A stretch of 25,115 nt of DNA from a virus, in IMG/VR virus record IMGVR_UViG_3300022929_000183, positions 1 through 25,115 of that record, one strand, 5' to 3'. Of this stretch, positions 7,360-15,031 are shown one piece after another. The translations under genes were made by a program, and so were the position numbers. Below the pieces are notes generated by a model. It did not search any database, had not been told where the DNA came from, and worked only from the letters and a program-made list of their open reading frames with translations. Position 1 is the first letter of the stretch; the number at the start of each line of letters is the position of its first letter.

Positions 7360-7373
7360 CACCTGAGTACCCC

Positions 7374-7404
7374 AAAGGATAACCACAGCCAAGTGGTCCT
7401 TTTT
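7374..7404 (+). terminator. Intrinsic terminator before the scaffold gene
   Basis: AAAGG (7374-7378) pairs with CCTTT (7398-7402) and ACCAC (7382-7386) with GTGGT (7393-7397). A three-base bulge lies on the 5' side and the loop is AGCCAA. The stem runs directly into a run of T. No new promoter is obvious before the scaffold gene, so it is probably partial, trimming transcription from 6872. Confidence 0.65.
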
Positions 7405-7436
7405 ACCTCCACAATGTTTAAGCACGGAGCTTGATA

Positions 7437-8222
7437 ATGGCAGCAGAACTTATTGATGACAAGCGTATGCTTGAGGGCGAGATTGAAGCCCTAGAGAAGT
7501 TGGAAGCAAAAGACACCGAGGCCCCTGTAGAGGATACGCCACCGGAGAACGAACTACCTGACAAGTACCGAGGCAAAGACTTATCAGAAATTGTGCGTAT
7601 GCACCAAGAATCTGAGAAGATGCTGGGCCGACAGGCTAACGAGGTAGGAGAACTCCGCAAGGTTGTGGATGACTTCATTACCAAGCAGACAGAACTTGTA
7701 ACCAGTAAACAACCAGACACCGAAGAAGTTGACTTCTTTTCTGACCCTAAGTCAGCGGTAAACCGATCCATTGAATCGCATCCAGCGTTTCAGGAACTAC
7801 GGAACTTAACCACACAACAGAAGCAGGCAACGGCCCAGGCAGATATGCTCAAGCGCCATCCAGATGCTAATCAGTTGGTTACGGACCCTAAGTTTCAAGA
7901 ATGGGTTGGCGCGTCTAAGATTCGGCAGTCCCTCTTGCTAAAAGCTGACAGGGAATACGATGTAGACTCCGCAGATGAGCTGTTCTCACTTTGGAAAGAT
8001 CGCCAGAGCCTTGTGCAAAACACAGTCGCTACTGAGCAGGCTTCACGCAAGGATGCGGTACGGAAAGCCTCTAGTGGCGGATCGGCAACGGCAGAACAGC
8101 CTAGCAGTAAGAAGAAATTTCGGCGGGAAGACATTATTAAACTCATGAGAGATGATCCCGAACGATATGCCTCTTTAGCCTCTGAAATACGACAGGCTTA
8201 TGTAGAAAAGAGGGTAATCTAA
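7437..8222 (+). CDS. Scaffolding protein
   Basis: 261 aa from ATG 7437, with GGAG (7426-7429) at a 7-nt spacing. It is highly charged and mostly helical, with an acidic N-terminal half and a basic helical C-terminus (KKKFRREDIIKLMRDDPERY). This is the typical make-up of podoviral scaffolding proteins, whose basic tail binds the coat protein. It lies immediately upstream of the major capsid gene, as expected. It would direct prohead assembly and leave before or during DNA packaging. No protease motif is seen, so removal without cleavage is likely. Confidence 0.82.
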   Translation: MAAELIDDKRMLEGEIEALEKLEAKDTEAPVEDTPPENELPDKYRGKDLSEIVRMHQESEKMLGRQANEVGELRKVVDDFITKQTELVTSKQPDTEEVDFFSDPKSAVNRSIESHPAFQELRNLTTQQKQATAQADMLKRHPDANQLVTDPKFQEWVGASKIRQSLLLKADREYDVDSADELFSLWKDRQSLVQNTVATEQASRKDAVRKASSGGSATAEQPSSKKKFRREDIIKLMRDDPERYASLASEIRQAYVEKRVI

Positions 8223-8250
8223 GGGAGTCTCAGAACTTACCTTAGGAGAT
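8219..8250 (+). promoter_or_regulatory. Possible mRNA hairpin overlapping the capsid ribosome site
   Basis: CTAAGG (8219-8224, containing the scaffold stop) is complementary to CCTTAG (8240-8245). The right arm runs into the TTAGGAG ribosome site of the capsid gene. This stem could tune or stabilise the capsid leader, or be fortuitous. Confidence 0.35.
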
Positions 8251-8254
8251 AGAA

Positions 8255-9208
8255 ATGGCTACTTCAACATTCCCCACAATGACCGGCGCAGTAGGCTTGA
8301 CCGAAGCCGCAACTTTTGTACCTGAATTGTGGTCTGACGAGATCCGTGCATCTTACGAGAAGAACCTCGTACTGGCCCGACTCGTTAAGCGTTTGAGCAT
8401 GAAAGGCAAGAAAGGCGATACCATCAATATCCCTGCGCCTACTCGTGGTTCAGCATACGCTAAAGCCGAGAACACTGCAGTAACGCTCCAGAACGCAACT
8501 GAGAGCAACGTAGCAGTAGTTGTCGATAAGCATTACGAGTACTCACGCCTGATCGAGGATATTGTAAACGTACAGGCTTTGGACAGCCTGCGTCGCTTCT
8601 ACACCGAAGACGCTGGTTATGCCCTTGCTAAACAGATCGACAACGACCTGTTCGCGCTCGGCAAAAGCCTCGGTGACGGTAACGGGAGTGCGTGGGCACA
8701 CTCTGCCTCTTTCTTTCCAGACGCCTCTACTGGCTTGACCGCTTATGCGGTTGATACAGTGACTACTTCAGACGTCTTTACTGATGCTATCTTCCGTACA
8801 CTTATTCAGCAGATGGACGATGCTGACGTACCGATGGATAACCGTGTATATGTAATCCCGCCTTCGCTGCGGAATGCTATCATGGGTATTGATCGTTATG
8901 TGTCTAGCGACTTTGTTAATGGTCGTGGTGTACAGAACGGTAAAATCGGTGAGCTGTATGGCGTAGACATCTACGTTACCAGCAACTGCCCTGAAGTAGA
9001 ATCAGCCGGTGACAACTCCGCAGGAGATCGCTTGGTAGCCTCTATGCTGATGCATAAAGATACTTTGATCCTGGCAGAGCAGATGGGCATTCGCAGTCAG
9101 ACCCAGTACAAGCAGGAATACTTGGCTAACCTCTATACCGCAGATACCCTCTACGGTGTGAAGTCTTACCGTCCTGATTCAGGTTTTGTTCTGGTAGTAA
9201 ACGACTAA
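8255..9208 (+). CDS. Major capsid protein
   Basis: 317 aa with a strong TTAGGAGAT ribosome site. The N-terminus reads FVPELWSDEIRASYEKNLVLARLVKR, then KGDTINIPAP and DKHYEYSRLIEDIVNVQ, followed by a central AGYALAKQIDNDLFALGK helix; the C-terminal half has YVIPPSLRNAI and YGVDIYVTSNCP. These are familiar from HK97-fold coat proteins of podoviruses. Codon use is strict and GC-balanced, as expected of a very highly expressed gene. It is flanked by scaffold upstream and a terminator downstream, the classic arrangement. No N-terminal delta domain is visible; the separate scaffold replaces it. Confidence 0.92.
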   Translation: MATSTFPTMTGAVGLTEAATFVPELWSDEIRASYEKNLVLARLVKRLSMKGKKGDTINIPAPTRGSAYAKAENTAVTLQNATESNVAVVVDKHYEYSRLIEDIVNVQALDSLRRFYTEDAGYALAKQIDNDLFALGKSLGDGNGSAWAHSASFFPDASTGLTAYAVDTVTTSDVFTDAIFRTLIQQMDDADVPMDNRVYVIPPSLRNAIMGIDRYVSSDFVNGRGVQNGKIGELYGVDIYVTSNCPEVESAGDNSAGDRLVASMLMHKDTLILAEQMGIRSQTQYKQEYLANLYTADTLYGVKSYRPDSGFVLVVND

Positions 9209-9221
9209 TAGTCAGTCAAAC

Positions 9222-9250
9222 GGGGAGGCTCTTCACAGGGTCTCTCCTTT
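9222..9250 (+). terminator. Intrinsic terminator after the capsid gene
   Basis: GGGGAGGCTC (9222-9231) pairs over ten positions (three G-U) with GGGTCTCTCC (9238-9247). The loop is TTCACA and TTT follows. The short U-tract suggests partial read-through to the tail genes, comparable to the leaky terminator after gene 10 of T7. Confidence 0.75.
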
Positions 9251-9268
9251 ACCTTTAAGGCTTCTTAT

Positions 9269-10684
9269 ATGTCGGATTATACTAAAACTACTAACTTTAC
9301 CGCTAAGGACGCTCTTTCAACGGGTAACCCAGCAAAGATTATTAAAGGTGTAGACTTTGATACTGAGTTTACAGCTATCTCCGTGGCTATTGCCACCAAA
9401 CAGAACGCTTTTACTACTAGCTCTTCAGTAGCCGCTGCTGTGTCCGATGAGACCGGCTCAGGCGCTCTTGTGTTTGCTACCTCCCCCACTCTTGTAACCC
9501 CTGCTCTGGGTACTCCCTCAAGCGCTGTACTAACTAACGCTACAGGTTTGCCGCTGACTACAGGCGTAACAGGTACGCTTCCTGCCGCTAATGGTGGCAC
9601 AGGCGTAGCCTCCCTAGGGACAGGCGTAGCTACGTTCCTTGGCACACCTTCCAGCGCAAACCTCGCTGCTGCTGTGTCCGATGAAACAGGCTCAGGCGCT
9701 CTCGTATTTGCTACTTCGCCTACTCTAGTAACCCCTGCTCTGGGTACTCCAGCCTCAGGTGTACTCACTAACGCTACTGGTCTTCCTGTCAGCACGGGCA
9801 TTAGCGGCTTGGGTACCAACGTAGCCTCCTTTCTTGCAACGCCGTCAAGCGCCAATCTTGCCGCTGCCGTTACTAATGAAACCGGCTCAGGGGCTTTAGT
9901 GTTTGCAACAAGCCCTACTCTAGTAACGCCAGCACTAGGAACCCCCGCCTCCGGTGTACTCACCAACGCTACAGGGCTGCCTTTGTCTACAGGCGTTACA
10001 GGCACTCTTCCTGTTGCTAATGGCGGTACTGGAGCAACTACTCTCACGGCAAACAATGTCGTACTCGGTAATGGTACAAGTGCTGTTCAGTTGGTAGCTC
10101 CTGGCACTTCTGGCAATGTCCTTACCAGTAATGGAACTACTTGGGCTAGTTCTGCGGTTGAGACAGGGCTTGTTCTGCTCTCGACTGCTTCTGCTGCCAG
10201 TGACGCTACAGTTGATTTTACGGGTATCAGTTCTTCTTACGATGAATATGTCGTGGTCGGTCTCAACGTAATTCCCGCTACAGACGTTGTGGAGTTTCAC
10301 TGCCGAACATCCACGAACGGCGGGTCGACCTTTGACTCCGGAGTGTCAGACTACACATACCTGGCTAATTACAACCTCGGCACAGCATCGGGGGGGTCTC
10401 AAGGCACAAGCTCTCACATCATCCTGCAATATCAGTCCATCGGCAGCGATGTAAACGAGACAGGCGTATCTTTTGAAATGCGAATTGTCCGACCATCGGA
10501 GGCCACTTACACATCGGTCTACTGGCGCGGAATGAGCGTGAGCAGCACCACAGGGCAATTGTGTACGTTTGAAGGGTGCGCTAGGAGACTCTCTGCCGCA
10601 GATGTTGACGCTATCCGCTTCTACTTCAATTCAGGGAGTGTTGAGTCAGGGCTGTTCAAACTTTACGGGGTGAAAAAGGCATGA
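9269..10684 (+). CDS. Tail fibre protein with three repeated modules
   Basis: 471 aa. The N-terminus (MSDYTKTTNFTAKDALSTGN...GVDFDTEF, residues 1-45) matches the virion-anchoring end seen in many phage and prophage fibres. Then follow three copies of a Ser/Thr/Gly/Ala-rich module (about 53-102, 130-180, 195-244) with shared TGSGALVFATSPTLVTPALG and VLTNATGLP stretches, interleaved with TLPxANGGTG turns. Such repeats form the shaft of trimeric fibres. The C-terminal 170 residues are a different beta-rich domain, probably the receptor-binding tip. The repeats are also similar at DNA level, so copy-number change by recombination is plausible. A small partner gene follows with an ATGA overlap. 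Confidence 0.82.
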   Translation: MSDYTKTTNFTAKDALSTGNPAKIIKGVDFDTEFTAISVAIATKQNAFTTSSSVAAAVSDETGSGALVFATSPTLVTPALGTPSSAVLTNATGLPLTTGVTGTLPAANGGTGVASLGTGVATFLGTPSSANLAAAVSDETGSGALVFATSPTLVTPALGTPASGVLTNATGLPVSTGISGLGTNVASFLATPSSANLAAAVTNETGSGALVFATSPTLVTPALGTPASGVLTNATGLPLSTGVTGTLPVANGGTGATTLTANNVVLGNGTSAVQLVAPGTSGNVLTSNGTTWASSAVETGLVLLSTASAASDATVDFTGISSSYDEYVVVGLNVIPATDVVEFHCRTSTNGGSTFDSGVSDYTYLANYNLGTASGGSQGTSSHIILQYQSIGSDVNETGVSFEMRIVRPSEATYTSVYWRGMSVSSTTGQLCTFEGCARRLSAADVDAIRFYFNSGSVESGLFKLYGVKKA

Positions 10685-11004
10685 GCACAAAATTAGTTAA
10701 TGGCGAGCGTGTGCAAATGCAGCCAGCAGAGGTCGCATCATGGGAGGCATCCAAAGTAACAACGCCACATATCCCAACCTCTGTCACCGCTTTACAGGCT
10801 CTGCTCGCCATAGACGGCGCAGGACTTTCTGAAGCATACGAGGCATGGGCAAGCGATCCGGAGCGTACATTCGCGCAGAGAGCTTTTATCACTAAAGCCC
10901 TTATTTGGAATAGGTCGGATGAAGTACTAAACGAGGGAGCTACAGCCCTTGGCCTTACATCCGAACAGCTTGACCAATTATTTGTTGCAGCCTCCTCTCT
11001 ATAG
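10681..11004 (+). CDS. Small fibre-associated protein (possible fibre assembly or tail-end protein)
   Basis: 107 aa, joined to the fibre gene by an ATGA overlap. The mostly helical sequence has the features TALQALLAIDGAGLSEAYEAW, PERTFAQRAF and a C-terminal LGLTSEQLDQLFVAAS. I recall similar small proteins after fibre genes in many phages and prophages, often unnamed. The coupled position suggests a chaperone or assembly partner of the fibre. No motif proves this. Its stop codon lies inside the following terminator hairpin. Confidence 0.6.
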   Translation: MSTKLVNGERVQMQPAEVASWEASKVTTPHIPTSVTALQALLAIDGAGLSEAYEAWASDPERTFAQRAFITKALIWNRSDEVLNEGATALGLTSEQLDQLFVAASSL

Positions 11005-11012
11005 GAGGTTTT
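10991..11012 (+). terminator. Intrinsic terminator overlapping a stop codon
   Basis: CCTCCT (10991-10996) pairs with AGGAGG (11003-11008) around the loop CTCTAT, followed by TTTT. The stop codon of the upstream gene lies within the loop and stem. The right arm equals a perfect Shine-Dalgarno but no start codon with a real frame follows it. Confidence 0.7.
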
Positions 11013-11044
11013 GTACTTATTAAACTCTTAATTAAGGAATACAA

Positions 11045-11341
11045 ATGAGACTTGCTAAAGATAACAACGCAAACGCAATACAAGTAATGAAGCCTGTTTC
11101 CACAGAGAGGCTTGCTATTAGCTCTACAGCGGCCTCTGCCGCAGCTTTAGCGTCAGACACTACAGTAGTACGCATTGTAGCTAACCTCCCCTGTTTCTAC
11201 AGCGTAGACGGCACAGCTACTACATCGTCTACCTACCTCCCTGGTAGTGTTATGGAATACATCAGGATTGACTCTGGAGATACCCTCAGTGTCATTACAG
11301 AGAGTAGTTCCGGTTATGCTTGGATTTCGGAGATGATCTAA
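11045..11341 (+). CDS. Small beta-rich virion-associated protein, unknown
   Basis: 98 aa, with AAGGAA at good spacing from ATG 11045. Rich in Ala, Ser and Thr, with alternating strands (VVRIVANLPCFYSVDGTA, SVMEYIRIDSGDTLSVI) suggesting a compact beta domain. No signal peptide or membrane segment. It is the first gene after a terminator and is joined to the adhesin by TAATG, so it may be a base, cap or adaptor for it. I do not recognise a named family. Confidence 0.6.
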   Translation: MRLAKDNNANAIQVMKPVSTERLAISSTAASAAALASDTTVVRIVANLPCFYSVDGTATTSSTYLPGSVMEYIRIDSGDTLSVITESSSGYAWISEMI

Positions 11342-13830
11342 TGTTGGGACTACGTCTTAACAGGCTTGGCGCAGCTATACAGTCTTGGATTCCTGAGAAC
11401 CTCTTTGTAGGTGGCACAGCAGGTGCCCTCTACGACCTGGACCGCGCTGGATTAAATTTTAACACAACCGCAGGAGTCACAGAATCCACTGCCGCCGCCG
11501 ACCCTCTGGGCCTTCTGATCCCGGCCAATGGCGATGGGAGGGGGATTGTTAACCTTTTTGTAAATTCCAGTGGCATTGGTGAGTCTAGCTGGTTAAAAAC
11601 CCGAACGAGTGTATCTCAAACAAATCTGGCTAATCCTTTGACTGGCAGGAGTGATGGCTGCAAAGTGATGGAAACTGCGGATACTGGTGCGCACTATATC
11701 TATGCAGCAAGCGGTTTTTATACATATATAAGTGGTCAGCCATATATCATCGAAGCATGGGTAGAGGCAGCAGAACGCGATGAATTTGAAATCGTCTTGC
11801 CCGGTGGAGGCTTTGGGGTAAACAAAGAGGTTACCTTCAATCTGACTGACGAAACAACATCAACAGCAGACACAGGAATAACTTACGGCCTTGACAATCT
11901 CGGCAGCGGGTTATATCGGGCGTGGGTAGCAGGAACGGCAACTGCAACCGCATCAGCTAACACTATAGCTTTGCAGCTTCACGATGAAAATGGTGCTTCC
12001 TCATACACAGGCGACATCACCAAAGGCATATATGTTTACGGTTTGTCTCTTAGAAACGCTGCAACAACTGGCGAGTACCAAGCCAACGGCCCCTTACTCG
12101 GCGGCCCAGAACTCCCGATAGGGCAAGCCACTGCCGGTAGCAGGCCCAGTTTGGCGAGTTATCCGAGGGGTGGTAGAAGGAATCTGCTGACTTATTCTGA
12201 GGATTTCAGCAATGCAGTTTGGACTAAAACTGATACTACTTTAGCGTCCAGCGTATTGACTCAAGGGGCTGCTGGAACCGGGATACTTAGCTACTCGACA
12301 TCTATAACAGTGCCTGCCGGGAGCACAATTTCAGTAACTTTTTCAACTAAAAATGTATCTGGTGCAACTTGGATTAGACTCAGGGCGCTGGATGCATCGG
12401 CAGCTGATGGTGCTACTGCTTGGTTTAATCTTGATACAGGATCAGTAGGAACCACTGCGAGCACAGGCAGCGGAACCTATAGCGCGTCAACCATTACTGC
12501 AAATACGCAGGGAGGGTACGATATAACCCTAACTGCTGTTTTGCCGATTGGGCGAACTTCTGCAAAAATAGACGTTCTTATATCAGATGCTGACAACTCA
12601 AACACCAGAGCAAGCACCGTTCAGTACGGTGCTTATTTTGCACAACTTGAGGCTGGCAGTCCAACCGCATACCAAAAAGTAACCAGCAACTTCCTAGTCT
12701 CCGAAGCCGGACTCCCCTCAGTGCTCACAGCCTACCTTGATGGCGGCGATTACTGGAGTACCTACACGACTACTCTGGAGAACAAGGTTGATGGGAATGG
12801 GGTGGTTAATCTGCTGAAGTATACCAATAGGTTTAATATAAGCCCTTGGACTGGCACGGATACAACTATCACAGCAAATACTACTGCCGGGCCAGACGGG
12901 GAAGTTACCGCCGATACTCTTACAGAAGGAACTGCTGGAAACGCCAGTTGGTCGCAGACACTCAGCACTACAGACTCCGGTGATTTTACCGGGACAATAT
13001 CCGTAAAATACAATGGGACACAGTGGCGAGAACTGCATATAACAGACAGTGCTGGTAACACCTTGCGCTGCTGGTTTGATGTTTTGAATGGCGTTAATGG
13101 AGGAACGCCTGTTGTAGCTGGCACGGCAACTTATATAGACCAAACAATCACCGCTGAAGCAAATGGATTTTATCGCTGTACGCTTTCAGGGAACTTCCCC
13201 GGAGCTAGGACAACTTTGTCGTTATCCTCAATTTCAGCTGATGCGGATGCCAGCACTGTTAGGGTAAATAACGCCTCCTACTACTATGCAAACGCGCAAC
13301 TAAATGCTGGCGCTACTGCCCTTACTTACCAAGGCAACGATGCCACCCTCGGCGGCAGTGCTGGCAGTGCGAGCCTTGCCTGTGTGCCGGATCAGCAGTG
13401 GACTGTTGGGATTGGGTGGAGTTCTGTTTCTTCTGCGGCTCAGTACATTCTTGCAAAAGCATCGAGCAATGCTGCAACACACACACTTTCTATTTTGCTG
13501 GAGGGCGGCGTAATTAAGCCAAGAGTACACGGGACCCAGAGCACTGGGCCATCTGGTTTAGCTGATGGATTATTCAAGGCGGTCTTAATTGTGTGGGATG
13601 GCACAGATGCAGTCCTATACATGCGAGGGCACGACCCCCAATCGTTAAATATAGGAACAGCAGCGGAAGAAACATCAGAGCTAATAACAATCGGTTGCCG
13701 AACTTATACAAGCCCAGCAGTGTTTTTTGCTGGAACTGTTGACCCCCCTCTTTTACTGCCAAGAGCTATGACTGCATCCGAAGCTACCCAGTGGCTTAAT
13801 TTTATGAGTACATCTAAGGGGGTGGTGTAA
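11341..13830 (+). CDS. Large multi-domain adhesin with three carbohydrate-binding-like modules
   Basis: 829 aa. ATG 11341 has GGAG 8 nt upstream and forms TAATG with the preceding stop; the in-frame TTG at 11320 is less likely. After a short N-terminus (1-70) come three related modules (about 70-255, 285-455, 498-668). Each opens with NL(L/F) plus a Ser- or Thr-rich W-containing strand (NLLTYSEDFSNAVWTKTDTT in module two) and closes with a YAxxQLxAGxxxxxYQ-like strand. This pattern resembles carbohydrate-binding jelly-roll modules of phage tail proteins. The last 140 residues (WTVGIGWSS to the end) resemble a LamG/concanavalin-type sandwich. It probably binds host surface glycans. No hydrolase motif is seen. 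Base composition beyond about 11450 differs from the core virion genes. Confidence 0.72.
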   Translation: MLGLRLNRLGAAIQSWIPENLFVGGTAGALYDLDRAGLNFNTTAGVTESTAAADPLGLLIPANGDGRGIVNLFVNSSGIGESSWLKTRTSVSQTNLANPLTGRSDGCKVMETADTGAHYIYAASGFYTYISGQPYIIEAWVEAAERDEFEIVLPGGGFGVNKEVTFNLTDETTSTADTGITYGLDNLGSGLYRAWVAGTATATASANTIALQLHDENGASSYTGDITKGIYVYGLSLRNAATTGEYQANGPLLGGPELPIGQATAGSRPSLASYPRGGRRNLLTYSEDFSNAVWTKTDTTLASSVLTQGAAGTGILSYSTSITVPAGSTISVTFSTKNVSGATWIRLRALDASAADGATAWFNLDTGSVGTTASTGSGTYSASTITANTQGGYDITLTAVLPIGRTSAKIDVLISDADNSNTRASTVQYGAYFAQLEAGSPTAYQKVTSNFLVSEAGLPSVLTAYLDGGDYWSTYTTTLENKVDGNGVVNLLKYTNRFNISPWTGTDTTITANTTAGPDGEVTADTLTEGTAGNASWSQTLSTTDSGDFTGTISVKYNGTQWRELHITDSAGNTLRCWFDVLNGVNGGTPVVAGTATYIDQTITAEANGFYRCTLSGNFPGARTTLSLSSISADADASTVRVNNASYYYANAQLNAGATALTYQGNDATLGGSAGSASLACVPDQQWTVGIGWSSVSSAAQYILAKASSNAATHTLSILLEGGVIKPRVHGTQSTGPSGLADGLFKAVLIVWDGTDAVLYMRGHDPQSLNIGTAAEETSELITIGCRTYTSPAVFFAGTVDPPLLLPRAMTASEATQWLNFMSTSKGVV

Positions 13831-14273
13831 TGATAACTCTAATCGCAATAGCACCCACAACAATACTCCGTGACTGCAATGCCTTTGCCGCTATCCTCAG
13901 TGGTAACGCAGCCGACCTGCTCACATACCGCAATCCGAACAGAACCGACGCACTCGGTAACGAGTATTGCTGGGTGGCCGTACAAGTGCCTGCTGACTTT
14001 TTCAGTGAAACTATGGCGCTTGAAGGTTTGCCAGTACGTGACATCGTATGGGCTGAGCAGGTAGAAGTTACCCCTGCCAATCCTGAAACTGGTGAGCCTG
14101 CCGTATACGAAACTGTCGAGACTCCGCTTGATTACCAAGCTGCTGGTACGGTGCTCGCCACTATGAAAGTGTACTCAGGGCAAGAGGATTTCGTTATTGA
14201 TCCGACTTGTCTTACCGTGTCGATAACTGGTGAGCCTCCTGGTCTTACGGCTATTGTGGAGGACGGCGAGTGA
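13830..14273 (+). CDS. Hypothetical protein following the adhesin
   Basis: 147 aa, joined to the adhesin by TAATG and to the next gene by a GTGA overlap. Composition is beta-rich and acidic, with LGNEYCWVAVQVPADFF and TVETPLDYQAAGTVLATMKV. Only one region near the N-terminus is hydrophobic and it is not a clear signal peptide. Tight coupling on both sides suggests that it works with the adhesin or with the papain-like protein, for example as an assembly factor. No family recognised. Confidence 0.55.
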   Translation: MITLIAIAPTTILRDCNAFAAILSGNAADLLTYRNPNRTDALGNEYCWVAVQVPADFFSETMALEGLPVRDIVWAEQVEVTPANPETGEPAVYETVETPLDYQAAGTVLATMKVYSGQEDFVIDPTCLTVSITGEPPGLTAIVEDGE

Positions 14274-14986
14274 CCGAGATTGAGCAGTACATCTTGGACA
14301 ATGGCGGGTACGAAGGCACCTTGATAAAGCTACGCGCCCACCCAAAACGCAAGTTCAACAATATCACCAAGTACTGCCGTTACGCAAACGACCTGCAAAG
14401 CTGGGTGCTACGTGCCGGGGTCTCCACGCTGCTGGAGCTTGACTGGTATCTGAAAGGCGCAAACGCTGAGTGCCCTCCTGTGCCGTTCGCGCTGGAGAAC
14501 GCCGATCTGATTAAGTACAACGCCAATGACGGTTCTGGCGACTACCCAATTGATATAGGTACCTTGATCGCGCAGCAGTTCACCCGAGCTGTGGGACTGA
14601 AAGAAGTGCATAGCGATGCTTGGTACTGCAAGCTCACTCAGGAGCAAATCGAATGGCTGGCCGCTAACCATCCGGTGCTGAACTTGCCCTTTTCAGAAGA
14701 CGAGGCACAAGATTGTGACAATGCTCGCGGGGGTTTCAAAGGTTGGATGGACAACCAAGGCCGCAACAAAGCTGCAGTAGGCATGGTGAACACTCTACAC
14801 TACTGGGACGACACGTTTAAGTATGCCCACGCAGTCATGGTAGCCGTTCGCACTGATAACACATTGTGGCAGATCGACCCGTCAGCAAAAGGCTTAAGGG
14901 CTATACCGCACCCGCCCTCTTTCCCGAATGCTGGGCAGTATTTACCCGTAGCCAATAGAATCGAAATTTCTGGTATATTGTTTTAA
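14270..14986 (+). CDS. Papain-like (MOA/agglutinin C-terminal type) cysteine-peptidase-like protein
   Basis: 238 aa. GTG 14270 has GGAGG (14258-14262) at a 7-nt spacing, so this start is well supported. C149 in the context AQDCDNARGGFKGWM, H187 in KYAHAVMVAV and D203 in LWQIDPS are arranged as in the papain-like C-terminal domain of the fungal lectin MOA and its many phage relatives ('lectin MOA-related'), where Cys, His and an acidic or polar residue form the site. The N-terminal 140 residues are helical (residues 98-140 look like the preceding cap). Activity is unproven; the role could be peptide bond cleavage in the host envelope or structural use of the fold. GC-rich, CTG-biased codons set it apart from its right-hand neighbours. 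Confidence 0.55.
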   Translation: MTEIEQYILDNGGYEGTLIKLRAHPKRKFNNITKYCRYANDLQSWVLRAGVSTLLELDWYLKGANAECPPVPFALENADLIKYNANDGSGDYPIDIGTLIAQQFTRAVGLKEVHSDAWYCKLTQEQIEWLAANHPVLNLPFSEDEAQDCDNARGGFKGWMDNQGRNKAAVGMVNTLHYWDDTFKYAHAVMVAVRTDNTLWQIDPSAKGLRAIPHPPSFPNAGQYLPVANRIEISGILF

Positions 14987-15031
14987 CCAACCAGGACAGT
15001 AAAATATCACTCTAATTAAAAGGGCTTTATA

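Noticed and set aside
9277-10056. Long minus-strand open frame opposite the fibre repeats
   Set aside because: It mirrors the repeated, biased fibre sequence; the Pro/Val-rich product is a shadow.
11003-11035. AGGAGG followed by TTG as a new gene start
   Set aside because: The frame after TTG stops within a few codons; AGGAGG is the right arm of a terminator.
14960-15031. Promoter between the papain-like and GAF-like genes
   Set aside because: TATATT-like bases occur, but no acceptable -35 box at the right distance.
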